Both the position numbers and the translations under genes were made by a program. Shown one piece after another: positions 22,136 to 30,811 of a stretch of DNA of 35,646 bases (position 1 is the stretch's first letter; the number at the start of each line of letters is the position of its first letter). The notes beneath the pieces are model-generated. The model was not told the origin of the DNA and did no database searches. It worked only from the letters and a program-made list of their open reading frames with translations. The stretch is from Deltaproteobacteria bacterium (GTDB lineage: Bacteria > Myxococcota > B64-G9): positions 1-35,646 of the forward strand of contig JAFGRB010000367.1 in assembly GCA_016935365.1 (NCBI GenBank). Reading direction: 5' to 3'.

Positions 22136-23959
22136 ATGGACCGAGTCATGAGACGAGCGCCGGGCCTGGCGTGCATCGTCCTGTCCCTCTCTGCCTGTCT
22201 GGGCTGCGACTCCGGCGGCAGTCCCGGAAGCGACGCCGGGCTGGACGGCTCGGACGCAGGCTGCCAGGACGCATGCGAGAGCGAGGGTGCGCTTCGCTGC
22301 CGGGGCAGCTGGGTCCAGCGCTGCCAGTCGGAAGAGGACGGCTGTCTGGCCTGGGTGGACGTGGAGGACTGCGCGCAGAGCGACCGCACCTGCCAGGATG
22401 GCGCATGCCGCAGCGACTGCGAGGACGAGTGTACGACCGAGTACGAGCAGCGCTGCCAGGGCTCCTGGATCCAGATGTGCAGGCGGGGCGACGACGGATG
22501 TCTGTACTGGATCGACGGGGTCGACTGCGCCGCGACGGGCAGGCGCTGCGACCCGGAAGCCGAGCCGGTGGAGTGCATCGACCCGTGCGCCGACTCGGAC
22601 TGCGAGCGAGCCGGTGCCAGCCGCTGCGCAGGCCGCCTGATCCGGACCTGTGAGGCCGATCAGGACGGCTGCTTGCACTGGACCGACGGCGAGGACTGCG
22701 GCCTGACCGGTCGCTTCTGCGACGGCACCGCCGATCCGGTCGCGTGCGTCGACGAGTGCGTCAGCGACTGCGATGCGGAGTACGACCGGCGCTGCGCAGG
22801 CGACTGGGTCCAGCTCTGCCGCCTGGGCGAAGACGGCTGCCTGCACTGGCAGGACGATCAGGACTGCTCCCTGTCCCGGCGCACCTGCGTGGAGGACAAC
22901 GGTCCGGCCGAGTGCGTGGACATCTGCGCCAACCTCTGCAGCCTGGACGAGACCCGCTGCAAGCGCGCGGTGATCCAGCGCTGCGAGGTCGACACGAACG
23001 GATGCCTCGACTGGGTCGACGTCGAAGACTGCGCCGAGCAGGGGCTATACTGCGACTGGTCCGGCGTCTGCATCGACGCGCCCTGCCAGCCGATCCCGCC
23101 GCTCAGGCCTTACTCCGGCGGAGAGTGTCCGGTCATCACGAGCGGGCCGACGTCGGCGACCTCGCTCAACGAGAACTTCAACTCTGCGGGCGAGAACCGG
23201 CGTTTCCGCTTCATCGTGCCCGAGAGCTACGACGGCTCCGAGCCCTGGCCGCTGGTCTTCGTCTGGCACTTCATGGGCTCGAGCAGCGAGGCCTTCATCC
23301 GCGACGGGGAGCTGGAGTCGGCGGCCGAGGAGATGCGTATGCTCTTCGTGGTCTTCGACAAGCTGACCTTCCTGTTCATCCCGGCCTACCTCTTCGACTG
23401 GCCCATCGAGCCGGAGGGCAACTCGGACGAGGATCGCGAGAAGGAGCTGACCTTCTTCGACGACGTGCTGACCTGCGTGTCCGAGCAGTACCGCATCGAC
23501 CCCTGCCAGATGCACGCGGCCGGGGGCAGCGCGGGCGCCCTGTGGCTGACCTGGCTTTCGACCACCGAGCGGGTCAACTACCTGGCGTCCCTGGTGGTGC
23601 TCAGCGGCGGGCTGGGCGAGTTCGGCAGCCAGCGCCTGGACTACTTTCCCCAGCCGAACAAGTTCCCGGCCGTGGTGCTCTGGGGCGGAGAGGGCGACTC
23701 CTTCATCCTGAACTTCGCCCAGGCCTCCCAGCGCTACCGGGACGAGCTGATCGCCGACGAGCACTTCGTCATCACCTGCGTCCACGACCTGGGCCACCAG
23801 ATCCCGCCCATCCAGCCCGGCGACGGCGGCACCAAGTTCCGCTGCATGTGGCGCTTCATGCTGGATCACCCGTTCACCCTGGAGGCCGGCAGCTCGCCCT
23901 ACCAGCAGGACGGGCTCAACTCGGACTTCCCCGAGTGGTGCGAGATCGCGACGCCCTGA
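22136..23959 (+). CDS. Lipoprotein with five Cys-rich repeats and an esterase (alpha/beta-hydrolase) domain
   Basis: 607 residues from ATG 22136, with GGGAG about eight bases upstream. The lipobox LSAC (Cys21) gives a lipoprotein. Residues about 38-310 hold five tandem Cys-rich modules of 43-56 residues with the pattern RC-x4-(I/V)-(Q/R)-x-C-x4-(D/N)-GCL-x-W-x-D-x2-DC, presumably disulfide-bonded surface modules. Residues about 325-600 form an alpha/beta-hydrolase of the PHB-depolymerase/feruloyl-esterase (LpqC, CE1-like) type: FRFIVPESYDGSEPWPLVFVWH, the nucleophile motif AAGGSAGALW (Ser465) and VHDLGHQIP supplying the late His. Predicted to hydrolyse ester side-chains or polyesters outside the cell. 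First gene of a three-lipoprotein run. Confidence 0.87.
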   Translation: MDRVMRRAPGLACIVLSLSACLGCDSGGSPGSDAGLDGSDAGCQDACESEGALRCRGSWVQRCQSEEDGCLAWVDVEDCAQSDRTCQDGACRSDCEDECTTEYEQRCQGSWIQMCRRGDDGCLYWIDGVDCAATGRRCDPEAEPVECIDPCADSDCERAGASRCAGRLIRTCEADQDGCLHWTDGEDCGLTGRFCDGTADPVACVDECVSDCDAEYDRRCAGDWVQLCRLGEDGCLHWQDDQDCSLSRRTCVEDNGPAECVDICANLCSLDETRCKRAVIQRCEVDTNGCLDWVDVEDCAEQGLYCDWSGVCIDAPCQPIPPLRPYSGGECPVITSGPTSATSLNENFNSAGENRRFRFIVPESYDGSEPWPLVFVWHFMGSSSEAFIRDGELESAAEEMRMLFVVFDKLTFLFIPAYLFDWPIEPEGNSDEDREKELTFFDDVLTCVSEQYRIDPCQMHAAGGSAGALWLTWLSTTERVNYLASLVVLSGGLGEFGSQRLDYFPQPNKFPAVVLWGGEGDSFILNFAQASQRYRDELIADEHFVITCVHDLGHQIPPIQPGDGGTKFRCMWRFMLDHPFTLEAGSSPYQQDGLNSDFPEWCEIATP

Positions 23960-23974
23960 CGGGGAGGAGCAGCC

Positions 23975-25930
23975 ATGATCGGGCGAGCACGGTACGGCTG
24001 GCTGGTAGCTGCCCTGCTCGGCGTGCTGATCTCCTCCGGCTGCTCGGACGGCCGGCAGACCGGCGTTGACAGCGGCGAGCCGGACGGTTCTCTCGCAGAC
24101 GGGGGCGATCTCGCAGGCGACGACGGCGCATGGGCCGACGGCGATCCGGCCCCGGGCGATCCGGGCGGCGATCCGGGCGGCGATCCGGGCGGCGATCCGG
24201 GCAGCGACCCGGGCGGCGACCCCGGCGGCGATCCGGGCGGCGACCCCGGCGGCGACCCCGGCGGCGGCGATCCGGGAGACGGCCCGCAGGACTGTCTTTC
24301 CAGCGCACCGGAGCACGTCCTGCTGCGGGACGCCGTCCAGAGCTTCAACCAGCGCTACTACGCCTGGCTGTGCGGCGGCGAGATCTTCCTCAAGCCCAAC
24401 ACCCTGGCGAGCGGCGAGACCGGGCCCTGGCGCTCCATCCCGCTCCCGGACGGGCTGGCCGGCCGGGTCGCGACGCTCGTGATGGACGACGCCTACCTCG
24501 AGGCGGCCAACGACGCGCGCGAGATCTGGCTGACCTGGAACGCCCTGGACGAGGTGGATGCCTTCAGCTGGGCGCGCCACTGCGGCTTTCCGCTGGGCGC
24601 CGGGGATCCCAACTTCCTGGAGCCGGGCTTCCTCGCCTGGACCCTGTCCGCCACCACCCCCGGCGCGGACGTCCACTACACCGACGCCGCCGGCTGGCCC
24701 CGCTCGGTGGGCGACTCCAACTGCACCCACCTGTTTTTGCTCAAGGCCGGCGGCCAGTTCATCGCCTTCAACGACGGCTGGCTGCCGGCGGACTGGAACC
24801 ACGAGATCTGCTCGCCCTGCCGGGGCCGCTTCCAGGCGGTCATGCTGGCCTCCTCGGGCGCGCGGCACATGGTGATCAACCGCTACGGAGACATCTACAC
24901 CCGGCTGTTCGACTACGACCTGTCCGGGGGCAACAACTGGTTCGAGGACTACTTCGACTACACCTACGGCGATCAGCGCGGCATCGCCGACGACGCGCAG
25001 CGCCGCTTCCAGCTCCCACCGTGGCCCTGGTTCCGCCAGCCGAAGATCGCCGGCCGGATCACCGACCGCATCAGCCTGCACAAGGTCGGCCAGGGGGTGC
25101 TCCACGGCGTCATGCGGGTCGAGGGCTGGGACGAGCAGGGACGCAGCGGCTACTACGAGAAGGACATGCACGCCGCGGTGGAGGATCCCGCCGACAGCGG
25201 GTGGACCTTCTTCAGGACCGACCTGCCGATCCGCGGCCACGAGCTCGACAACCTGCCCGAGGACGGCTCGCAGCTGACCCTCGGCCCGGCCGAGGACGCC
25301 TGCTTCTGCTGGAACCTGGACGCCGCAGGCGCGCTGCCCGACGAGCTCGACGGCGAGATCGAGGTCGGCGACTGGGCCGCCGAGCTGATCGGCCTGCACC
25401 CATACTGCTCCCCGGCCGTGCTGCGCGTCCACGTGGGCAGCGCAGGCGCCGCGCGACACTACGACCTGGTGCTGCACACGACCGAGACGAAGCGCGAGGC
25501 GGCCATCGCCGGGCGCGGCCTGGGCCCCGAGGCCCGCCCGCGAAGCGGCTGCCTGGAGCTGCCGCTGAACCTGATGGAGCGCCTTGACGACCCGGCCACG
25601 GTCCACCCGGTCATGCAGCGCTTCGTCGAGATCTACGCGAACGGAGAGCGCTTCTACTTCGTGGACGTGTCCGCTGCCGCCGGGCAGGTCCACATCGAGA
25701 AGTGGGACTGGCTGTGGGGCATCGACTGGACCTTCGAGGCCTGCAGCTGCACGGACCCGCGGCTCAGCCTGCGGGACGACGCCGATCCGGTGAACGACCT
25801 GGCCGGCGACGGGCACGGCCTGCTCTTCGAGGACCTCTTCCTGGACCCGCGGGCCGCGCAGATCTACGCCGGTCAGCCGAGCCAGCGCAACATCCACACC
25901 CTGGGCGACCTGAAGCAGAAGGGTTGGTAG
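23975..25930 (+). CDS. Lipoprotein of unknown function with Gly-Asp-Pro repeat linker
   Basis: 651 residues. Signal peptide ending LISSGC (lipobox), an acidic linker, and a GDPGGDPGGDPG repeat to about residue 105. The remaining about 545 residues are a beta-rich, aromatic-rich, Cys-containing domain with no family I can name (landmarks QRYYAWLCGGEIFLKP, HLFLLKAGGQFIAFND, HMVINRYGDIYTRLFDYD, YFDYTYGDQRG, WDWLWGIDWTFEACSC). The repeated short strands with Trp/Tyr recall propeller or lectin-like surface proteins, but this is only an impression. GGAGGAG lies six bases before the ATG, 15 bases after the esterase stop, so they are co-transcribed. Possibly partners in binding the same extracellular polymer. 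Confidence 0.8.
   Translation: MIGRARYGWLVAALLGVLISSGCSDGRQTGVDSGEPDGSLADGGDLAGDDGAWADGDPAPGDPGGDPGGDPGGDPGSDPGGDPGGDPGGDPGGDPGGGDPGDGPQDCLSSAPEHVLLRDAVQSFNQRYYAWLCGGEIFLKPNTLASGETGPWRSIPLPDGLAGRVATLVMDDAYLEAANDAREIWLTWNALDEVDAFSWARHCGFPLGAGDPNFLEPGFLAWTLSATTPGADVHYTDAAGWPRSVGDSNCTHLFLLKAGGQFIAFNDGWLPADWNHEICSPCRGRFQAVMLASSGARHMVINRYGDIYTRLFDYDLSGGNNWFEDYFDYTYGDQRGIADDAQRRFQLPPWPWFRQPKIAGRITDRISLHKVGQGVLHGVMRVEGWDEQGRSGYYEKDMHAAVEDPADSGWTFFRTDLPIRGHELDNLPEDGSQLTLGPAEDACFCWNLDAAGALPDELDGEIEVGDWAAELIGLHPYCSPAVLRVHVGSAGAARHYDLVLHTTETKREAAIAGRGLGPEARPRSGCLELPLNLMERLDDPATVHPVMQRFVEIYANGERFYFVDVSAAAGQVHIEKWDWLWGIDWTFEACSCTDPRLSLRDDADPVNDLAGDGHGLLFEDLFLDPRAAQIYAGQPSQRNIHTLGDLKQKGW
24155..24276 (+). 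repeat. 12-base tandem repeat encoding GDPG linker
   Basis: About ten copies of a GGCGATCCGGGC-type unit (alternating GATCCG and GACCCC codons) encode the linker behind the lipobox. A candidate for slippage variation. Confidence 0.75.
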
Positions 25931-25948
25931 ACGAGATTCAGAGGCGGC

Positions 25949-28210
25949 ATGAGAGCGACACTGGGATTCGTGTTCATGGGCTTCGCATGCCTGGCCGCCT
26001 GCGGCGACGGCGAGCCGGCCCGGGACTGCGATGCCACCACCTGCCCGGAAGGCTGCTGCCGGGACGACCGCTGCGTCGAGCAATCGGATACGAGCTGCGG
26101 CACGGCCGGCGCTCCCTGCGTCGACTGCAGCGCCGATCCGCAGGCGGACGCCTGCGCGCAGGGCGCGTGCGTGTGCGCCGCGGCCGGCGAGCGCTGCGAG
26201 GAAGGCGAGATCTGCAGCGCCTCCGGCTGTCAGGGCTGCCAGCCCGACTGCGCGGGCAAGTGCGACGGGGCCGACGACGGCTGCAGGGGCGTCTGTCCGC
26301 AGAACGACTGCGCGGGCTGCTGCGATGGCGACCGCAGTTGCGCAGGCCTCGCCGAGCAGCACGCCGCGCTGTGCGGCGCCGGCGGCGAGGACTGCGCCGA
26401 CTGCAGCGCGGCGCTGGAGAGCGACGCCTGCGTCGACGGCACCTGCATCTGCCAGGCGCAGGGCGCGGCCTGCGACGCCGGAGTGGCCTGCGGCCCGGCC
26501 GGCTGCTGCACGCCCGACTGCCGAGAGAAGTGCGCCGGGGCCGGCGACGGCTGCGGCGGGCTGTGCACGTCGACCCGCTGCACGATGGGCTGCTGCACCC
26601 CGGATCGACTCTGCCTGGATCGCGCCGGGCTCGACGACGAGTTCTGCGGGCCGGTGGAAGCCGACTGCGTGGACTGCACGGCTTTCGGCCGGGTCTGCGC
26701 CAACTTCGCCTGCGTCGACGACGCAGCCCACAGCGCCGAGTTCGTCACCCAGTCCGTGCCGGATTCGCTGGACACCGGCGAGCAGGTCCAGGCGACCGTG
26801 GTCATGCGCAACACGGGCACGGACACCTGGACGCAGGCCGGCCAGTACAAGCTCGGCGCCCAGAACCCGCAGGACAACGGCCGCTGGGGGACGAGCCGCG
26901 TCCAGCTCGAGGCCGGAGAGCGCGTCATGCCCGGAGAGGTCGAGATCTTCGTCTTCCAGATCACCGCGCCCGCCACGGCCGGGGTCTACGACTTCCAGTG
27001 GCGCATGCTGCAGGAGTCGGTGGAGTGGTTCGGCGAGTACACGCCCAACCTGCGCATCGCGGTGGGCGCGCAGGACGTGACGGTCTGCGAGGCGGTCCGG
27101 GCCCTGGCCGACCAGGACGCGGACGCCTCGGCCGCGATCCAGGCCTGCATCGACGCCACCCCGGCGCACGGCGTGCTGGAGCTACCCATCGGCACCTACC
27201 GGATCGATCACTCGATCCAGATCGCGTCCGACCCGATCAGCCTGCGCTCCGAGGGCCGGGGCCCGGATGCGGCCAGGTGCGCGCTCGATGGGCACGACTG
27301 CGCCGTGCTCGAGGCCTCGACCGCCTTCGCCGACAGCCTGGCCATCCTGCAGGTGCTGGTGAACGGCAGCGCGGTGGATCACATCGTGCTCGACGACAAC
27401 AAGACCGCCCGGGCCTCGACCGCCTCGGGAGCCGAGTGCGCCGCCTACCACAACGCCTATGGCTACAACCTGCGCCTGGTCTGCGACGACTGCTCGCTGA
27501 CGAACAGCGTCACCAAGAACGCCCTGTGCGGCACGGGCTGCGAGGTGACCGGGGCGCGAAGCGGCGTGACGCTGTGGAGAAACACCGTGGCCGGAAACGG
27601 CGTCCACGACCGCGAGGGCCTGTGGGCCGACGGCGTCACCGTGCACGACGCGACCCGGAGCTCGTTTACAGAAAACGAGTTCATCGACAACACCGACATC
27701 GATCTGATCTTCGGCGGCTGCACGAGCTGCGTCATCCAGGGCAACACGATCCGGCACTCGGACGCCTTCAGCGGCGGCTCCTTCGCCGCCCTGATGCTCC
27801 ACGCCTGGCCAGACGGCAGCGGCGGCAACGGCACCAGCGGCGACTTCAGCGGCACGCACACCTCGGGCAACCAGATCGACTGCGGCGCCCAGCGGCGCTG
27901 CGGCATCGGGCTCTACCTGGGCTCGGACGCCTGGTACATCACCGACGTCTTCGGCGGCTCGGTGCACGACAACAGCATCCAGAACGCCGAGTTCGGCCTG
28001 CTGATCGACGACGTCCACGACATGGAGGTCTACGACAACCCGGTCGCCAACCCGGCCAGCTCCACCCAGACCTCCTGCGGCCCCAAGACGGCCCACGACT
28101 ACGGCATCGGCGACCGGAGCTTCAACGTCGACACAAGCAGCGACAGCCTCGGCAGCGTGTACTTCGACGTCGACTACGACGGCTGCATCCCCAACTGGTG
28201 GAACCCTTGA
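25949..28210 (+). CDS. Lipoprotein: Cys-rich region, NBR1-type Ig domain and parallel beta-helix
   Basis: 753 residues. Lipobox LAAC, then about 230 residues of Cys-rich repeats (CPEGCCRDDRC, CRGVCPQNDCAGCCDGD, CGGLCTSTRCTMGCCTPD). Residues about 263-370 match an NBR1-type Ig-like domain: SVPDSLDTGEQVQATVVMRN, NTGTDTWT, YKLGAQNP, FQITAPATAGVYDFQWRM. Residues about 375-753 form a right-handed parallel beta-helix with repeated Asn turns (LWRNTVAGNGVHDREGLWADG, IFGGCTSCVIQGNTIRHSD). The beta-helix fold is shared by pectate-lyase-like enzymes and adhesins, and no catalytic set could be assigned. It starts 18 bases after the previous stop and is the last of three lipoprotein genes. Confidence 0.85.
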   Translation: MRATLGFVFMGFACLAACGDGEPARDCDATTCPEGCCRDDRCVEQSDTSCGTAGAPCVDCSADPQADACAQGACVCAAAGERCEEGEICSASGCQGCQPDCAGKCDGADDGCRGVCPQNDCAGCCDGDRSCAGLAEQHAALCGAGGEDCADCSAALESDACVDGTCICQAQGAACDAGVACGPAGCCTPDCREKCAGAGDGCGGLCTSTRCTMGCCTPDRLCLDRAGLDDEFCGPVEADCVDCTAFGRVCANFACVDDAAHSAEFVTQSVPDSLDTGEQVQATVVMRNTGTDTWTQAGQYKLGAQNPQDNGRWGTSRVQLEAGERVMPGEVEIFVFQITAPATAGVYDFQWRMLQESVEWFGEYTPNLRIAVGAQDVTVCEAVRALADQDADASAAIQACIDATPAHGVLELPIGTYRIDHSIQIASDPISLRSEGRGPDAARCALDGHDCAVLEASTAFADSLAILQVLVNGSAVDHIVLDDNKTARASTASGAECAAYHNAYGYNLRLVCDDCSLTNSVTKNALCGTGCEVTGARSGVTLWRNTVAGNGVHDREGLWADGVTVHDATRSSFTENEFIDNTDIDLIFGGCTSCVIQGNTIRHSDAFSGGSFAALMLHAWPDGSGGNGTSGDFSGTHTSGNQIDCGAQRRCGIGLYLGSDAWYITDVFGGSVHDNSIQNAEFGLLIDDVHDMEVYDNPVANPASSTQTSCGPKTAHDYGIGDRSFNVDTSSDSLGSVYFDVDYDGCIPNWWNP

Positions 28211-28291
28211 TCCGCCAGGTGGATTTGTGTCGGAAAGAAGAGTCGGACCAACATTGCCCCTCATCTAGGAATGAAAGCGAGGAACTGGCCC

Positions 28292-29902
28292 ATGAGGAGA
28301 TCTAGGTTCTGGAAGTGCCAGAGCTGCGGCGCCTTGCTGCAGAAGGCAGCGCACCAGCTCGACATGGAGCAAGCGGTCGAGAGTGGGCAACTCGCTGGGA
28401 TGGTGACCTGCGCGGAGTGCGGTCACTCCTACTCCGCTCCGGACGTCTATGGCGGCCGGTTCGACGTTTCGGAGGTGGATCGCCGCTGTCTTCTCTGTGG
28501 TGCCCAGCTGCGGGGGCCAGCCGAGGCGCTCGACGGAAGGCCTTGCCCGGCCTGTAATCGAGGAGCCATCGGCGCAGCGCCGGCATCGCAGGCCGGCAGC
28601 CCCCTCGGAACTCCCGGCCGATCGGCGGGTGTCTGGATCGTGCTTGGATTTGTCGCCTTCGCGTTGCTCGCGGGTTACCTGGTCTACCGCGCGATAGCTC
28701 ACCAGCAAGAACGCAGCGAGTGGGAGCACCGCGTCCCACCGACCGTGATCGCGAATACAAAGGAGATCACGATCGAGAACCGCCCCGGGGGTGAGGCCAA
28801 AGACATCTTTGTCGCGAGAGCGGACGACGTCCTCGATGACAGGAGCGAGCAGATCGGCGAGCTCGTCCATAACCTGGTGGAGCGAAGGCATTGTTTCAAA
28901 GAGGAGCAGCCCGGCGACGCCTGGCCCGGCGAGATCCGTATCCGCGCGGACGGCGATGTACCCTTCCGCTTGATCCACAAGCTGATCCGGTCGGCCGAAG
29001 CCAGCGGCTATCCTAAGATCCACCTCGAGGTGGGCGATGTCGACCCGGCGGCCGGGCAGGTGGTTTTCGAAAACGCGAAAACGGCAGACTGGCGATCGGT
29101 GCAGCTTCAGGCCGCCATCTCGATCCAGGGCTATGTGCTGAGCTGCGGCGCCGAGAAGATGACTCGCTGTACGGTCATTGGTGGCGACATCCTGAAGAAA
29201 GACAACCGCTACGATCTGGAGAGGCTCGGCGAGCGATTGCGGGAGATACGCGAGCACGCCAGGCTCGACGAACTGCGCATCCTGGTGGAGGACAAGGCTC
29301 CGTTCCGGGCCCTGGTCGGGACGTTGCGGACCTGCCAGCAGACCGGCTTCACTCCCGTCTCCCTGCTCGGCATCGGCGATATCGTCGGGGACTTGTCGGA
29401 ATCGGGTTCGCGTCCCGTCTGCGCTCGGCTCTGCGGGATCGAGCCGGGTGCCGAGGATGTGAAGCCCGAAGGCGAGAGCAGCACTACCGGACTGGGCCAG
29501 CTGGGTACGCGAGGGCGCGGTATTGGCGGCCTCGGTTACGGGAAGTATGATTTCCGGCGCCGTGGAAAACAAGACATCCGCATATTGACGGGCAGGCCGG
29601 TCGTCATGGGCTCGCTGAGCATGGAGATCATCCGCCGGGTGATTCACTCTCACCACAATCAGATCAAGTACTGCTACGCCAAGGAGCTGTCCTCGAACCC
29701 CCACCTTTCCGGCAAGGTGGCGGTCAAGATCGTTATCAGCCCCAAGGGCTTCGTGCAGTCGGCCAAGGTGAGCTCGTCGTCTCTGGACAACGCGACGGTC
29801 GAGCGATGCATCACCGGCAAGATCCGCACCTGGAAGTTCCCTGAGCCCAAGGGCGGCGGAATCGTGATCGTAGACTACCCCTTCATCCTCAAGTCCGGCT
29901 GA
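28292..29902 (+). CDS. Zinc-ribbon, ExbD-like and AgmX/PglI C-terminal (TonB-like) fusion protein
   Basis: 536 residues from ATG 28292; AGGA eight bases upstream favours it over ATG 28271. Residues 1 to about 100 hold two zinc-ribbon pairs (CQSCG ... CAECGHSY and CLLCG ... CPACNRG). A single membrane helix follows (about 112-135, WIVLGFVAFALLAGYLVY). The periplasmic part has two ExbD/TolR-like segments (GEIRIRADGDVPFRLIHKL and ELRILVEDKAPFRALVGTL), a Gly-rich linker and the AgmX/PglI-type TonB-like C-terminal domain (VIHSHHNQIKYCYAKEL, GKVAVKIVISPKGFV, IRTWKFPEPKGGG). AgmX/PglI proteins belong to gliding and envelope-energised machines in myxobacteria. It probably couples proton-motive-force machinery to an outer-membrane partner (inference). 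Convergent with the CPBP gene, 5 bases apart. Confidence 0.82.
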   Translation: MRRSRFWKCQSCGALLQKAAHQLDMEQAVESGQLAGMVTCAECGHSYSAPDVYGGRFDVSEVDRRCLLCGAQLRGPAEALDGRPCPACNRGAIGAAPASQAGSPLGTPGRSAGVWIVLGFVAFALLAGYLVYRAIAHQQERSEWEHRVPPTVIANTKEITIENRPGGEAKDIFVARADDVLDDRSEQIGELVHNLVERRHCFKEEQPGDAWPGEIRIRADGDVPFRLIHKLIRSAEASGYPKIHLEVGDVDPAAGQVVFENAKTADWRSVQLQAAISIQGYVLSCGAEKMTRCTVIGGDILKKDNRYDLERLGERLREIREHARLDELRILVEDKAPFRALVGTLRTCQQTGFTPVSLLGIGDIVGDLSESGSRPVCARLCGIEPGAEDVKPEGESSTTGLGQLGTRGRGIGGLGYGKYDFRRRGKQDIRILTGRPVVMGSLSMEIIRRVIHSHHNQIKYCYAKELSSNPHLSGKVAVKIVISPKGFVQSAKVSSSSLDNATVERCITGKIRTWKFPEPKGGGIVIVDYPFILKSG

Positions 29903-29907
29903 TCGGC

Positions 29908-30645
29908 TCAGAGCACCCAGCACATCACGTAGACGTCGTAGAGGAAGTGGGCGTAGACCGCGGTGGCGAAGCCCCGGAAGACGAAGATCAGGGCCAGGAA
30001 GACGCCCAGCACGGCCCGGTAGGAAAAGGAGCCCAGGGCGAAGACGTCGGAGCCCGGGCCCACGTAGTGCACGGCCGAGAAGAGGAGTGAGCTCACCAGG
30101 GCGGCGATGGCCACCGACTGCCAGCGCTTGAGGCCCTTCTGGTCGAGCAGCCAGGCGATGGCGCCGAAGAGCAGGAGCCGGAAGACGAGCTCCTCGTAGA
30201 AGCCCGCCCCGGCCGAGGCCACGATCCGGTCCAGGTAGCCCATACGCTCGACCCAGCCGCCCAGCGCCGGCAGGCCCACCAGGTGGACCTTGCTGAGCAG
30301 CAGGTTGGCGGTCGGGCCCATCAGCAGGGCGTAGACCAGGCTCTCGCCGATCACCAGCGGGAAACGCCGGGGGTTGAGCGCATGGTTGCGGGCCAGGGAG
30401 CGGAGCGCGAAGCCGTAGGCCGCGCACAGCACGGCCATGATGAGCAGGTAGACCGGCCAGCTCAGCCCGGCCAGGTAGCCCAGGCTGCGGGTGAGCGGAT
30501 CGACGCCGTTGGCCGCCTCGGGGCTGATGAGCAGGCCGACCTGGTAGAGCAGGAAGACCGGCGCGGCCAGGATCAGGTGCCCCAGGTGATCCGGCTTGCG
30601 CTTCCCGCTCGACTTCGAGCTCGATGGGGACTCCGCCTCGGACAT
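29908..30645 (-). CDS. CPBP-family intramembrane glutamic protease (possible sorting peptidase)
   Basis: 245 residues with about seven hydrophobic helices. The CPBP/Abi/type II CAAX motifs are present: GFYEELVFRLLLFG (catalytic Glu pair and Arg), LLFSAVHYVG (His) and YAHFLYDVYV (His/Asn-type third motif). Start ATG 30645 has GGAGGT ten bases upstream. CPBP enzymes include eukaryotic-type prenyl endopeptidases, bacteriocin self-immunity proteins and the myxosortases that process MYXO-CTERM proteins. Two MYXO-CTERM-like proteins are encoded in this window, so a sorting role is possible but not shown; the protein is not next to either. Divergent from efpL across a 166-base promoter region. Confidence 0.88.
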   Translation of the reverse strand: MSEAESPSSSKSSGKRKPDHLGHLILAAPVFLLYQVGLLISPEAANGVDPLTRSLGYLAGLSWPVYLLIMAVLCAAYGFALRSLARNHALNPRRFPLVIGESLVYALLMGPTANLLLSKVHLVGLPALGGWVERMGYLDRIVASAGAGFYEELVFRLLLFGAIAWLLDQKGLKRWQSVAIAALVSSLLFSAVHYVGPGSDVFALGSFSYRAVLGVFLALIFVFRGFATAVYAHFLYDVYVMCWVL

Positions 30646-30755
30646 GATCGGACCGACCTCCTGCATGCGACATCGCGACGCGCCCGGAACGATACCCCGG
30701 CGCGCCGCCCGATGCAAGGCGCTGAAATCGCCTCGGATTGCATGCCGGCTATGCG

Positions 30756-30782
30756 TTGACCTGGAGGGGGAATTGCGATACG
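30756..30782 (+). promoter_or_regulatory. Promoter of the EfpL gene
   Basis: TTGACC (30756-30761), a 15-base spacer and GATACG (30777-30782), with a predicted start near 30789 and GGAGAG six bases before ATG 30812. Confidence 0.55.
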
Positions 30783-30811
30783 GTGGCCCGACCCGCGCGC
30801 GGAGAGCAGCC

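Noticed and set aside
23045..27169. A 1374-residue open frame on the minus strand opposite the lipoprotein genes
   Set aside because: Composition is Val/Ala/Arg/Gly-biased and runs through three plus-strand genes that have ribosome sites, lipoboxes and recognisable domains. It is an artefact of high GC.
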